Notes: generated from the sequence alone by a model not told the origin. Shown: positions 12,304 through 25,466, numbered from the stretch's first letter. The stretch: DNA of 64,000 nt from Hydrangea macrophylla (GCA_033977485.1 CM066983.1:62429010-62493009); one strand, 5' to 3'. Translations and numbers: made by a program.

Positions 12304-13380
12304 CTTGTTCTTGTCTATCTCTATCCCTCATTGGTGCACCAAGAAATCCAAAACATTCCCTGTTGAAACACCGAATGCACACTTAAGGGAATTCATTTTC
12401 AACTTGTGAGCCCGAATTCTTTCAAAGGCTTTCTCCAAATCCTTTAAATGATCGGTAGTGTCACAAGATTTCACCACCACATCATCGATGTAAAGCTCCT
12501 TGAATCTTCTAATCATGTTATAGAAGATTGAATTTATTGCCCGTTGATAGGTGGCTCCCACATTCTTCAGTCCGAAAGGCATGACAATCTATTCAAAGAT
12601 TCCAATTGCCCCCGGGAATCGAAAAGCTATCTTTGAGACATCCTTCTCGGCGATCTCAATTTGATTGTACCCTAAATGATCGTCCATAAATGACAAGATC
12701 TTGTGCTTGGCGGTCAAATCAATGAGCTAATCAACAAGAGGCATTGGGTATTCATATTTTGGGGTAGCCAAGTTTAAGTTTCTGAAGTCGATGCATACTC
12801 GGAGCTTTCCATTTTTCTTTTCCACATTTGAGACCTATTTTACATATCTAGCAGTCTGAATAAAACCAATGCCCAGGAGTCTCTCAATTTCTTCCTTCAC
12901 CTTTAGAGTAACCTCTGGTGACATGCGCCGAGGTAGCTGTTTGAACGGCCTGAACCCCGATTTAATTGGCAGTCGGTGTTCTACCAGTTCCCTAGATAGC
13001 CCTAGCATCTCATTATAGTCCCAAGCAAAGCAATCTTTGTACTTATGTAAGATGGCTATCATCTCGGCCTGAAAGTGTAGTTCTAGTACCTGACTTACAT
13101 AAGTAGGCTTGTGCTCTCCTTCATTGCCTAGGTTGATTTCCAATAGTGGATCTTGAACATCGACCTTTAGATCATCCAGCTTTGTTGTGGCTGTTTTTAG
13201 TTCATCCACCTGGATCTCTTCCTCCTTTGGCGTTTCTTCATCATAGATACAATCGGTCAGGTTAATCATAACATCAATTGGGTTAATCTCTAATCTTCTA
13301 TCGGCCAGATATGCACACCATCTGGCCATGCTGACCTTTAAGGCCAGCTGTCTATAAATCTCAATTGATTGCAGATTCAT
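12304..13380 (-). pseudogene. Tat-type reverse transcriptase (broken)
   Basis: From 13380 downward the frame reads CFAWDYNEMLGLSRELVEH and RPFKQLPRRMSPEV, then after a stop [16 protein letters not shown] and FMDDHLGYNQI (first catalytic Asp). After further stops it reads MPFGLKNVGATYQRAIN and ELYIDDVVVKS, where YIDD is the polymerase active site. Order and spacing match gypsy reverse transcriptases of the Tat type. At least four in-frame stops interrupt it, so no enzyme can be made. Confidence 0.8.
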
Positions 13381-13444
13381 TAATCACGTCTTCTTTTTTG
13401 AGTTCAACCGACCTGACTTCTTCTGTCCGATTGAGTTGAGGGCA

Positions 13445-14000
13445 TCACTTCAGATTCTTTTTAATGAATGTTGCTGCGTTTGGTTTAACCATCTTTCCAC
13501 ATCCTAGAAACTTCATAGGTCTGATGTCATCTTCATATAACAATACATCGACTATTTGAATACGTGCCACAAATGGCTTCATATCAGGCCCCACCACCTC
13601 TGCCTCATCTCCCTTCCAAAAAATCAGTAACTGATGCAAAGTAGAGGGGATACAGTAGTTGGGGTATGTCCAATATCGGCCCAACAACGCGTTGTAAGCG
13701 GCCGATGTTTCAATAATGAAGAAAGTAGTCATTGTTGTCTTGCTTCCTATTGTCAGCTCCAAGGGCAGGATGCCTTTGATCCTTGAAGGTGCCCCCGTAA
13801 AACTCTATACATTCATTTCGGTTAGGATTAACTCTGACTTAGACTTCTGCAGCACCCTTAGCATTATTTGGGGCATAATATTGATGGTGGATCCCCCATC
13901 AATGGGAATCCTATTCATAGGAACTCCTTCAATGTGCCCTTTCATATACAACGGCTTTAAGTGTTGGGACATTTGATATGTCGATCTTTCAAAAACCACT
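13445..14000 (-). pseudogene. Tat-type aspartic protease region
   Basis: Two adjoining minus-strand frames (13805-13999 and 13445-13762) carry MNRIPIDGGSTINIMP, the retropepsin active site in its Tat form (DGGS instead of DTGA), followed by LTIGSKTTMTTFFI and AAYNALLGRYW. The protease would cut the Gag-Pol polyprotein. One stop separates the two frames. Confidence 0.75.
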
Positions 14001-14773
14001 TTAATGGGACCTCTTGGATTTTGCCCTTCCTCAGTTTGTTGCTCTTTCGATCTTAAGATGATTATCTTCGGTCGATTGGACTATTGCTTGGTTGCATCTG
14101 CGTTCTTACTTGTGGCTTCCACCACCTTTGGCTTGATGGCTTCTCCTCTACTCTAGAATATGTCTTCTATAGTGGCCGATTCTTTGGTCAGACCTTCTAT
14201 CACATCTCTTTCCTTGGTCGTTGGCTGGTCTGCCTTGGCCATGAAGGACATAGGCAAGGTAAAAATCATATTTGACATCAGACTCACAGGGATAGTCCCG
14301 AATTGGATTGACTTTGTGTCCAAATTTGAAAATTCATTATCGGACACGATGTCCGTGGCGTTTGTCTTGGGCTTACACTCCTCTTTTAGCTTTTCCAGCC
14401 TAAAAATTTCCTTCAGGCGCTCCGTGGTTTGCATCGTTCCTTCACCCACTTTCTTATCAAAAATGGATTCATCTTCTAATAGATGTCCTTAGGAATCGGA
14501 CAATACGGGTGTGATGTGCTTGGGGGAACTGTGAGCCTGATTCTCCCACTATTTTCATTCTCGTTATGCATGTGCGTGTTTATATCTTCTTTTATGAGAT
14601 TTGTTGTATTTGGGTGCTGACGAAAATTTTGGGTGTTCATCCCTGTACCACTTTCTTTTGTCTACTCTGGGTGGTAGTACCATCCTTGGATGTATGTCCG
14701 AGGTTGGGCCTTTTCCCTGCACATCTGGTTTGGAAAATGTCCGATGGCGTCTTATCTCCAACCATCCTGAGTC

Positions 14774-15522
14774 TCAGGGGCCGGTCTGGTGGGCTAGTAA
14801 TGACTTGGGTTTCCACTCTGGCTTGCCTTGGCTTTGCTTCGGTAGTGACAGCCTCTCGTGCACGGACATTCTCGGGCTGTGCCCTCTATGCTCGTCCATC
14901 CTAGGCCTCTTGCTTGGGCTGGAGGCCACCTTCCTGGCATCGACCATACATCTTGGGCATAGGCCTTGTTCTATCAGATCAAGTTGGTGTCGTAAGTTAG
15001 TTATCAAGCTGTTAGTAGTTGATCTGGCCATTTCGACTTCGGCCTTGCATTCTTTTTCCTTACACTTCTGATACGTTTTCTGGAGCTTGTGAAATGTCAC
15101 CTGCGGTCCCTCGGTGGCCAAAATGGCAGTCTGTTTTCCTTTTCTTGGTCTTGGCAATTCCTCCTTATCGGTCAGGTCCACCTTTGCCCTTGGCCTAGTC
15201 AGCTTGGTCAAATCGGGTGTCACCATGCTAGCACCGATGATTTGAGGGAATGGATTTGCATCAACCCCTATGGCTTTGTTTGAGAATTTGAACACTCCCT
15301 TCTCTACGTTCTCCTGTATCACATTGCGAAAAACAATGCATTATTAGTAGAATGTTTCCAGGAATTATGCCATTTACAATATTCTTTATTTTTTCTATCA
15401 TCGGTCCTATGGATCTGATGACCATCACACAGCTTAATCACTTTATCGGCCGGTAAGGCATCGAAAATCTGATTAGCCATAGTTATATCAAACAAGTAGT
15501 TTTTTCCCACCTTAAATGCCAT
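14774..15522 (-). pseudogene. Tat Gag C-terminal region and Gag-Pol linker
   Basis: The frames at 15319-15522 and 14774-15322 together read DALPADKVIKLCDGHQ, CKWHNSWKHSTNN and VFRN-like residues, then IQENVEKGVFKF. CKWHN...H...N is the modified Cys/His knuckle usual in Tat Gag. After it comes a Lys/Arg-rich spacer with a Cys-rich patch (GLCPRC). The region 14000-14770 is an eroded continuation of the linker. Confidence 0.6.
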
Positions 15523-16443
15523 CTTTTTGCAGTGGCATTATTGTTGATGGGCTTGTTTAAGGTATTACATACAATCGGCCGTTTATAGACTAACTCGGCC
15601 ATGTCGATCTTTGGCTCGAGGTCATAAGTGGACCTCGTAACTAGGATCTTTATAGTACATTCCCTTGGATGAGTTCTTTTTCTCCTGCTCATCCAAGAGG
15701 ATACGCTTGGAGCGAGCAGCCCACATGGCCAGCTCGAATAAATCACGAAAGTCAGTCCCTTCAAACATCTTACGAAGTTCAAAGGACATTCCCCCCATAG
15801 CCATCTTAACGTATTCTTCTTCAGGTAAGACCACCTTGCACCTATATTTTGCCTTTCAGAAATGGGCTATGTAAGTCACAATGATCTCTCCTACTAACTG
15901 TAGCATCCTGGATAAATTTTCCAGTGATGTTTCGAGCTCAGTCCTATAGAACTGGCCATGAAATTATTCTTCCATCTCTTGCCAATCTCGCTTGGAGTTG
16001 GTTGGAAGATTTACGTACCATAAGAAAGCTACCCCTGTGAGGGAGTTGGGGAACAGCCTTAGTTTTAATGGGTCGCTGCTCCCCATGTGGCTGCATTGTA
16101 CTATAAAACGGCCAATATGTTCTACCGAGGACTATTCACTTTTCCCCGAAAATAGAGTGAAATTTGGAACCTTGTATCCATGGGGAAAGTTGACCTGGTT
16201 AATATCAAGTGGATATGGTTGTCTGTATGTCAGCCTTTCCATCCTTCTCATGAATGGGCCATACTTTTCATGTATGGCCGCCAGCAGCTCCTCCCTGTTG
16301 ATTAGTTGTAGAGCGACGGGCTGAGCTACCACCACAGGGGGCGTTATTGGATGAGGTAATTGGTGTTGATTGTTATTGGCCTGATGATTCCAACAAACAC
16401 TATTAGTTCTTTGCCCCCTAGCAGCATGGACAGGGGATACTGT
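15480..16443 (-). pseudogene. Tat Gag core (retrotransposon gag domain), broken
   Basis: The minus strand reads NFPHGYKVPNFTLFSGKSE and then, after a stop, HIGRFIVQCSHMG, LRLFPNSLTGVAFLWYVNL and NSKRDWQEMEE. These are the conserved blocks of the Retrotrans_gag domain (PF03732-like), which builds the virus-like particle. The tail has VKMAMGGMSFELRKMFEGT (15622-15834). Several stops are present. The 5' part of the gene is displaced to 24890-25357 by the copia insertion. Confidence 0.75.
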
Positions 16444-18061
16444 TGTTAGGAAACTGCTTTCCCAGAATCCGTTGACAGTGCGTATAAGTTGGTACTGCAA
16501 AAAAATTTCATGAAATCTATAATAACCCTACAAGGGCGGAACTAGGGTTACCTTGAACTGCAAAATTGGATTGCTGTAGTAGACGAATCGAGAACACGGG
16601 CTCGATAACAACTCACGATCTTCTACCGTATTCCTTTGCTGCCAGAATATCGAACTGAGTGTGGGCTCTTTCGAAATCCTTTTAGTTTTTTGCTCTTCCC
16701 TCTTTACGTTCTATTTTCTATTCCCAGTTATAACACTCTCTTTGATTGCTATGACGATTCAATCCTGATCACATTGATCCGACAAAGATGTGTTCGTCAG
16801 GAGGATCAAACGATCTCCGATTTACTTGAATTTTTAACAGCAGCTCCGTCTCGACGTCAGGAACGTTGTGTAAAAAATTCAGCAACTTTCGATCAGTATC
16901 GAGCAGTCCGAAGCTCTTTTAGTGAGCGTTGTCCGACGCTAGCGATCTACACTCCTATGTCTCTTGAATACTCACAGAGACTAGGGTTTGGTGGAAACCC
17001 TTCTAGAAGAAAGCTAGGAGGTCAAGGGAAGCTTAGAATATAAAATCATGCAACCTGAGAGAAGAGCCAAGGCAGCATATATATAGGCTACGATAGGGAC
17101 CATAAGAAGTCAATAAGGAATAGGCTTCCTTATGGAATTAGGAAACCCTAATTCGAACTGAATCAGATTCCTATTTCCATAAATTATAATTCATACCACT
17201 AAAGAATTATAATTGCACTCCTACCCTTATCTCAAAATATATTTTGAGCTCCATGTTATTAAATGCTTATTATCTCCCCATGTTAAGATTACAGATATCC
17301 ATTAATTAAATATAATTACTGACAATCATATTTAATTAATTTCTTAAAATTCCTTGAGATCCTCTACTTAACTTATCTGATATGTCGGATACAAAATCCA
17401 CCTGCAGGGTTTGACATAATCAAATCTTATAAGCTTTCTCAAGGGGATATCATCAATCCCAAAATTGAGACATGGATTCCATCATTAATTAATAAACACC
17501 ACACAATTAATATTGCCACCCAATCCAATGAGATATTGACCCATTTAAGGATCTCACCCTTTTATGGATCAAAGTGTAAATATCAAATGTACGTGTCTAC
17601 AAATTAACTTAGGATTTAGAGCATAAGCACTCATAATAGCCATGAGGTATTAATTATCTTATAAGTCAGTATAAAGATAATTACCCCAAGTCAGTCCCGT
17701 TTAATACACAAAGTGTACCAGCATAGTGAGTTGAAACTATACCGTTTCCCGTAGTCAAGACAAACCTACTACAACACCATGCTGCAGTCCTACCGATGGT
17801 GTGTCCAATCCCATCTAAGACTGTAAACCAAAATCTTACATTCTATAATATCTGATGGCTTGATCTTCCGTGTGTAAGCCGAACTCTACACACCAAACCA
17901 CCTACTATATAGAATGAGAGACACACATGCATAATATTAAATAAATAATATAATACAAACATTGCCCACACAGATTCTCATAAAAAATGGATTAACTGAT
18001 TTTATTAAATGAATAATAAATCAACTACATAAAGCATGGCTTTTAGTATATATCCCTAACA
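16444..18061 (-). mobile_element. 3' LTR of the copia element
   Basis: On the plus strand it runs from TGTTAGGAAACTG to TATATCCCTAACA, a short inverted repeat of TGTTAGG. It is identical to the other LTR except at six C/T or G/A positions, all within its first ~490 bp. Confidence 0.95.
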
Positions 18062-18072
18062 ATCTCCCACTT
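18062..18072 (-). promoter_or_regulatory. Polypurine tract of the copia element
   Basis: The minus strand reads AAGTGGGAGAT directly before the LTR start TGTTAGGG, the standard copia primer for second-strand synthesis. Confidence 0.75.
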
Positions 18073-18079
18073 AGACTCA

Positions 18080-21000
18080 AAGCCATGAAGTGACACACCT
18101 CACTCCAACTAATGGCTCTACCTCCTAGGGTAAACACATATCCTGAGGTAGACTTTCTGGAATCCCTATCTGACATGAAATCAGAATCTGTGTACCCAAT
18201 GGATACAAGACTGTCTGCTTGGTAAACTAACATATAGTCTCGAGTCCTTTTCAGGTACTTGAGAATATTTTTCACCGCAGTCCAATGTTCTTGCCCTGGA
18301 TTAGACTGATATCTACTAACCATGCCAACAGCAAAGCAGATGTCAGGTCTAGTACATAGCATAGCATACATTAGGCTTCCTACTGCCGAGGCATAAGGAA
18401 CTGCCTTCATCTTCTCTATCTCATCAGGTGTCTTAGGAAACTGATCCTTAGATAGAGTAATTCCATGTCTGAAGGGAAGGAATTCCTTCTTGGAATCTTG
18501 CATGCTAAACCTTGTAAGAATATTGTCAATATAAGTGCCTTGTGACAAGCCCAACATCCTATTCTTGCGATCTCGCAAAAGCTTGATCCCTAGGATGTGA
18601 CCGGCTTCTCCCAAGTCCTTCATATCGAATTGATTGGATAACCATACCTTTACAGAAGATAATACCCCCACATCGTTTCCGATTAGCAAGATATCATCCA
18701 CATATAGTACTAAGAACACCACCACTCTTCCATCATGTTTCTTGTACACACAAGATTCATCCGCACATTGATCAAAACCAAAAGACTTGATTGCTTGATC
18801 AAAACGGATATTCCAAGACCTAGATGCCTGCTTAAGTCCATAAATGGACTTCTTAAGCTTGCACAACATGTGTTCTTGGCCCTTCGCAATGAACCCGTCT
18901 GGTTGCATCATATAGATGCACTCGTCAAGATTTCCATTTAGAAATGCTGTCTTGACATCCATTTGCCAAATTTCATAATCGAAATGTGTAGCAATGGATA
19001 AGAGAATCCGGATAGACTTCAGCATTGCCACCGGCGAAAAAGTTTCCTCATAATCGATTCCTTCTTTTTGAGTGAACCCTTTCGCAACAAGCCTTGCTTT
19101 AAAGGTTTCCACCTTACCGTCTGCTCCTCTCTTCTTCTTATAGATCCACTTACATCCAATGGGTTTTATTTCATTAGGTGGTTCTACAAGATCCCAGACT
19201 TGATTGGAGTACATGGACTCCATTTCAGACTTCATAGCCTTTTGCCAAAGATCTGCATCTTTATCTTGGAGTGCTTCATTGTAGTTACAGGGGTCGGTAC
19301 CTTGTTCGTCAGGGACCCGGTCTTATGACTCTCCCAAGAACATGTACCGGTCAGGTTGAATAATAACCCTCCCACTACGACGAGGCACAACCCGTGTCTG
19401 TGTATCACTGATATTTTGTTGTGAAGATTCTGAACCTAATACACCATTATCTACACGTTGTACTGGTTCGGGAACCTGCGTGTTAATGGTTGGTTCGGGA
19501 TCTACACGAGTTTCGATAATCCTCCCACTACGACGTGGTAATGGAATATCGATAACTCTTCCTTGTGGTGTTTCTTCTCGTACCATTGGTATCGAAGAAG
19601 TATATGTCGGTGTCTTTCCTCTCATTTCCTCTAGAACAATACGGCTTCTGGGCTTGTGGTCCATAACATAGTCCTCTTCTAAGAATGTGGCATTGGTGCT
19701 AACAATAACCTTCTGATCCTTAGGACTATAAAATAGACCACCTTTAGTTCCTCTTGGATACCCAATAAAGAAACATACTTCTGTTCTTGATTCCAACTTT
19801 TCTGCGTTCCCTTTCAGCACATGTGCTGGACTACCCCAGATCCGAACATGCCGCAGACTAGGCTTTCACCCAGTCCACAATTCTGTGGGAGTAGTAGGTA
19901 CTGACTTAGATGGTACCAAGTTTAGAATGTATGCGGCTGTCTCTAATGCGTGTCCCCAAAAGGAAATTGGTAAATCCGAATAACTCATCATAGATCTTAC
20001 CATGTCCATAAGAGTCCTGTTCCTTCTTTCTGCCACACCGTTCTGCTGAGGCATACGGGGTGCAGACAATTGGGATGTAATCCCTTGCTCCAATAAGTAT
20101 TCCCTAAACTCTCCCAAGAGGTACTCTCCACCACGATCAGATCGTAGTGTCTTGATACATTTATTTAGACGCTTCTCCGTTTCAGCCTTGAAGTCTTTGA
20201 ATTTCTCAAAGCATTCAGACTTACGCCGCATCAAGTAAATGTACCCATACCTTGAGTAATCATCGATGAAAGTGACAAAGTACTCAGATCCCCCTCTTGC
20301 TTGGACAGTCATAGGACCACACAAATCAGAGTGAACCAATTCCAACGGCTCTTTAGCTCGATAGCCCTTGGCTGAGAACGGCCTCTTGGTCATTTTACCT
20401 TCCAAGCAGGATTCACAGACTGGAAGTGCCTCCACTTCCAATGAGCCTAATGGCCCATTTTGAACCAGTCTTTGAATCCTTTTCAAATTAATATGACCAA
20501 GGCGTAAGTGCCAAAGATGCGTTTGGTTCATCCTCGAAGGTTCTTTTCTCTTAAACGGCAAACTATTTGTGTTATTCAATTCATTAAGTTGCAGCATAGG
20601 AGAGATAGGATTTATAATATAAAGATCATCCACCAATTGACCAGAACAAATAAAACGTTTATTTTCTTTAATAACTACTACTTTATTAAAATGAACTGAA
20701 TATCCATTCTTTACTAAACTAGAAACTGAAACTAAATTCCTTCTAATAGAAGGTACATAAAAGCAATTTCTTAATATTAAAATTCTATCTCTACCAAAAC
20801 TAAGATGTAGATCTCCTACTGCAACTGCTGCTACTCTCGTAGCATTTCCCATATATAGATAAATCTCTCCATCACTGAGCTGCCTGGTTCCCTGGAACCC
20901 CTGCAAAGAATTGCATACATGATCAGTGGATCCCGTATCTACACACCAGGTACCGGTAGATCGGACCGCTAAACACGATTCAACAACTAGTAAATGAGAT

Positions 21001-21080
21001 CTACCTTGATTGTTCTGTTTGGCGAGATAAACTGGACATTGCTTCTTCCAGTGTCCTGGCTGCTTGCAAACAAAACATTT
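18080..21080 (-). pseudogene. Copia pol: protease, integrase, reverse transcriptase, truncated RNase H
   Basis: Reading downward from ~21080: zinc knuckle CFVCKQPGHWKKQC; protease CVDTGSTDHVC; the integrase His/Cys region (HLWHLRLGHINLKRI, CESCLEGK) and core (LVHSDLCGPM, FIDDYSRYGYIY, LRSDRGGEYL, PQQNGVAERRNRT). Then the frame has a TGA stop at 19866 where Arg is expected (GRKP context, a CpG change) and a TAA stop at 19323. Reverse transcriptase (18021-19235 frame) shows WIYKKKRGADGKVETFKARL, QMDVKTAFLNG and LYVDDILLIG (active site YVDD). RNase H is cut after GGRAISW by a deletion that joins it almost directly to the polypurine tract. Two stops and the missing RNase H end make it non-functional. 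Confidence 0.9.
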
Positions 21081-21095
21081 GCCTTTAGGCTTTCC

Positions 21096-21817
21096 CTATT
21101 GTCCTCGTGGCCTTTGGATTGACGGAGGACCCGCGGCCTTCTTTTGAGCCTTTTTCATTTTCTTCTTGCCTTTTGGCTTTGAAGTAGAACCTTTCTCAAA
21201 CACAAGAGCACTCCCTGACTTTCTGTTGAGACCCTCAGCTGCCTGAAGTTCTTTAAGCAGCTCTGCCAAGGTATATTTAAATTTATTCATGTTGTAATTG
21301 AGGCGGAATTGCTTAAAAGACTCTGGCAGTGACTGGAGTATGATATCGACCTGGGTTTCCCCGTCAATTTCAGCTCCAAGGATCTCTAGTTCATTAAGAA
21401 GAGATATCATCTTAAGAACATGATCCCTTACAGGCGTCCCCTCAGCCATGGTTGTGTTCATCAAGTCTTTTATAGCAACCTGCCTAGCAGCACGACTTTG
21501 ATCCCCGAACATCTCTCGGAGGCTCTCCATCATGTCATAGGCACTGGTCATTGACTGATGCTGATGTTGCAGAACATTTGACATGGATGCCAAAATGTAA
21601 CACCGCGCCATCTCATCAGCCTTGACCCATTTCTTGTGAGCCTGGTTTCCTCAGCGGTTGCCCCCTCACCAGGTTGCTCAGGACATACTTGAGTAAGCAC
21701 AAACTTGTACTCTTCAGCAGTTAACACAATATCCAAATTCCTTTTCCAGTCTATATAGTTTGGTCCAGTAAGTTTGTTTTCTTTAAGTATAACAGCAAGT
21801 GGATTGAAAGTACCCAT
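21096..21817 (-). pseudogene. Copia gag (frameshifted)
   Basis: The N-terminal frame (21548-21817) begins MGTFNPLAVILKENKLTG and contains NYIDWKRNLDIVL, as in copia Gag. A one-base frameshift near 21650 moves coding to 21096-21611, which has the capsid-like blocks SMTSAYDMMESLREMFG, DHVLKMISLLNELEILG and LPESFKQFRLNYNMNKF, then a Lys-rich tail. A TAG stop at 21096 precedes the zinc knuckle. The start is set by the first Met after the leader. Confidence 0.85.
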
Positions 21818-23258
21818 TTAAAAGCCTGAGAATCACACAACATAAATAATTATGTTTGGGGAAAAATTACTATGGATTCGATTTGAAAATATTGGTTCCC
21901 TCTACCATATTTGAAAGGAATCCGCCAGCAACCTGATACACCGCGAATAGTATGACTCGATGGGAAGCCATATACTATCCATCATTTGTTCAGATAGACA
22001 ATTGCCTTTTAATTTTACTATCCAGGCAATGTACTTTGCCTAATAAAATTAAACTGCTGACTTGCTTTGGTCCTATAAATAATAACAGTGACTCAGATGG
22101 AGAGGATATTATTATTTATAGCTAAGTGTATACCATCACTTAATTCTAGGTCAAGAGTTCTGTGAGGAACACCTCTGATGGAGAGGTGACCCACACCAAC
22201 AATCACCCAAAACATTCTTTTAAAGAAGTTTATACTGATGATTCCACGATCAACTACGTCCGATAGGGAGGATGACACTAGAGCCATCACACAAAATTAA
22301 TCATATCATCTACAAACCAGTGATGGGGACCATAGGATTTATACTTGATAAATTCCCTCTCCCACTTAGAATTTAAAAAAAATGAGGGTTATAATTTTTT
22401 AGAAAAACTTTTTAATTTAATTAATAAAAAATGATGGAATACTTGACAAGGATTAATTCATCCTTACTTGTGAAACCCACATGTGTAGATAATAAAATCA
22501 TTCTATTCTCATGATTTTAGAAAATAAGTACTTATGTTTTCAAATTATGGAATTAGTTTTATTTCTAAATACACATGTAGTTGTCCATCAATTTAAATTA
22601 ATATAAATTAAACATGCAGCTAGACATCTAAAATAGGTCTAGGAACAATTATCTATGTTGTCCTATTCATTAAACATGAAACAATAATAATCATTCAATC
22701 ACACATAAATAAGGAAACCACAATAAAATAGGAATCCCACTATTATGGTCAAGCAGCAACTCTTGTGAAGAAATCTTCATTGAACCCGATCAACTCTATG
22801 TCGCAACTACGCAACTGCCTTCCAGAACTGTTTTCTAAAATAGCCTCCAGAAATTGCCTCTAGATTGCTTTCTGAAACTGCTTGTAAACTATCTTCACGA
22901 ACTGTCTTCACGGATTTACTTGAGACATATTACACAAACCCTATGCCTCCATAAAGGAGTTCACATGCTATTTCTTTGCAGTAAATTAACCACACATCAA
23001 TAAAGCGTGGGATCCAATACACACAAATCCTATGCCTCCATAAAGGAGTTCACATGCTATATTAAACAGCAAAATTAACCACGGATAAAACCATCGTGGG
23101 ATCCAATCACACAAAATCAGTGACCATAATAGTGGAATAAGAACGCTGCAAAACAAGGGTTAGCACAGCTCTACGTTCTATCCATCCATCAAAACACGCA
23201 TAAGATCTGTTTTATTGGACAACATGGTTGCCTCCAACCTATACGCAGAATCAACGTT

Positions 23259-23270
23259 GCTCTGATACCA
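23259..23270 (-). promoter_or_regulatory. Primer-binding site of the copia element (initiator tRNA-Met)
   Basis: The minus strand reads TGGTATCAGAGC two bases after the 5' LTR end, the perfect plant copia primer site. Confidence 0.9.
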
Positions 23271-23271
23271 C

Positions 23272-24889
23272 TGTTAGGAAACTGCTTTCCCAGAATCCAT
23301 TGACAGTGCGTATAAGTTGGTACTGCAAAAAAATTTCATGAAATCTATAATAACCCTACAAGGGCGGAACTAGGGTTACCTTGAACTGTAAAATTGGATT
23401 GCTGTAGTAGACGAATCGAGAACACGGGCTCGATAACAGCTCACGATCTTCTACCGTATTCCTTTGCTGCCAGAATATCGAACTGAGTGTGGGCTCTTTC
23501 GAAATCCTTTTAGTTTTTTGCTCTTCCCTCTTTACGTTCTATTTTCTATTCCCAGTTATAACACTCTCTTTGATTGCTATGACGATTCAATCCTGATCAC
23601 ATTGATCCGACAAAGATGTGTTCGTCAGGAGGATCAAACAATCTCCGATTTACTTGAATTTTTAACAGCAGCTCCGTTTCGACGTCAGGAACGTTGTGTA
23701 AAAAATTCAGCAACTTTCGATCAGTATCGAGCAGTCCGAAGCTCTTTTAGTGAGTGTTGTCCGACGCTAGCGATCTACACTCCTATGTCTCTTGAATACT
23801 CACAGAGACTAGGGTTTGGTGGAAACCCTTCTAGAAGAAAGCTAGGAGGTCAAGGGAAGCTTAGAATATAAAATCATGCAACCTGAGAGAAGAGCCAAGG
23901 CAGCATATATATAGGCTACGATAGGGACCATAAGAAGTCAATAAGGAATAGGCTTCCTTATGGAATTAGGAAACCCTAATTCGAACTGAATCAGATTCCT
24001 ATTTCCATAAATTATAATTCATACCACTAAAGAATTATAATTGCACTCCTACCCTTATCTCAAAATATATTTTGAGCTCCATGTTATTAAATGCTTATTA
24101 TCTCCCCATGTTAAGATTACAGATATCCATTAATTAAATATAATTACTGACAATCATATTTAATTAATTTCTTAAAATTCCTTGAGATCCTCTACTTAAC
24201 TTATCTGATATGTCGGATACAAAATCCACCTGCAGGGTTTGACATAATCAAATCTTATAAGCTTTCTCAAGGGGATATCATCAATCCCAAAATTGAGACA
24301 TGGATTCCATCATTAATTAATAAACACCACACAATTAATATTGCCACCCAATCCAATGAGATATTGACCCATTTAAGGATCTCACCCTTTTATGGATCAA
24401 AGTGTAAATATCAAATGTACGTGTCTACAAATTAACTTAGGATTTAGAGCATAAGCACTCATAATAGCCATGAGGTATTAATTATCTTATAAGTCAGTAT
24501 AAAGATAATTACCCCAAGTCAGTCCCGTTTAATACACAAAGTGTACCAGCATAGTGAGTTGAAACTATACCGTTTCCCGTAGTCAAGACAAACCTACTAC
24601 AACACCATGCTGCAGTCCTACCGATGGTGTGTCCAATCCCATCTAAGACTGTAAACCAAAATCTTACATTCTATAATATCTGATGGCTTGATCTTCCGTG
24701 TGTAAGCCGAACTCTACACACCAAACCACCTACTATATAGAATGAGAGACACACATGCATAATATTAAATAAATAATATAATACAAACATTGCCCACACA
24801 GATTCTCATAAAAAATGGATTAACTGATTTTATTAAATGAATAATAAATCAACTACATAAAGCATGGCTTTTAGTATATATCCCTAACA
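23272..24889 (-). mobile_element. 5' LTR of the copia element
   Basis: The LTR is 1618 bp. Position-by-position reading against 16444-18061 shows six differences, all transitions, three of them at CpG. Confidence 0.95.
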
Positions 24890-25357
24890 ACTGTGTGGCC
24901 GATTATTTCAACGTTACGACCATTAAGTTGAAGGGTCACTGGTGTTGCTGATCCTATGGGATCGGTGACCTCTTTGTTGCCCGATTCCCCTCCTTGTAGG
25001 TCGGGATGCATATTTAACCCATTCTGTCCTCGTAGATTCGGGATGACATAAACATGATCTTTCTTTTTATCAGCCCATCCAGACGAGCCGATGTGTTCTT
25101 TAGGGCTTTCTGGAGTTAGCTTTTCCACCAGCATAGTGAGAATTTTGGACAAGCCTGATATCTCTGAGGCCATGACCATCTAACTTATCGTGCGTGATCC
25201 TAGTAGACGAGACGAGGTCAATCTGACCCCGATGTATTTCGGCTATCTGACCGATTAACTCCTTGAAGTTACCCATTGAACCTATCAAGGCATTATAGTC
25301 TCGCCTCATAGGTTCAACGGTCATTCTCAAGAACTTTGAAATTGCCTCTAGAGTCAC
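24890..25357 (-). pseudogene. Tat Gag N-terminal region, split from the core by the copia insertion
   Basis: Frames at 25100-25357 and 24871-25179 include MTLEAISKFLRMTVEPMRRD and SEISGLSKILTMLVEKL. The 3' frame is cut at the ACTGT target site and resumes at 16443 with SPVHAARGQRTNS. There is a frame change near 25170. I do not recognise a domain here; it is assigned by position. Confidence 0.6.
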
Positions 25358-25466
25358 GCCACTATCGTGTGGGGAGCGACTGGTACTCTCTTCGGCAGTT
25401 GGGTCAACGACAGGATCGTCATGTCCGTTCTATCCATTTTTCTTTAGAGGCATAACTTAGCACTAT

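Larger units (their letters stand above)
16444..24889 (-). mobile_element. Complete Ty1/copia element, target duplication ACTGT
   Basis: The element has two LTRs of exactly 1618 bp (16444-18061 and 23272-24889). ACTGT occurs directly outside both ends (16439-16443 and 24890-24894). Coding is on the minus strand in the copia order gag, protease, integrase, reverse transcriptase, RNase H. The LTRs differ at six positions, about 99.6% identical, so the insertion is recent. It lies inside the Tat gag frame, which resumes on both sides. Its own genes are broken, see the gag and pol entries. Confidence 0.95.

Noticed and set aside
14160..15071. Long plus-strand open frames in the Tat gag-pol region
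   Set aside because: They lie opposite the recognisable minus-strand Gag and protease frames and are shadows of them.
16636..17043. A 135-codon open frame present in both copia LTRs
   Set aside because: It is antisense to the copia genes and exists twice only because the LTRs are copies. It has no known motif and its composition is that of LTR sequence.
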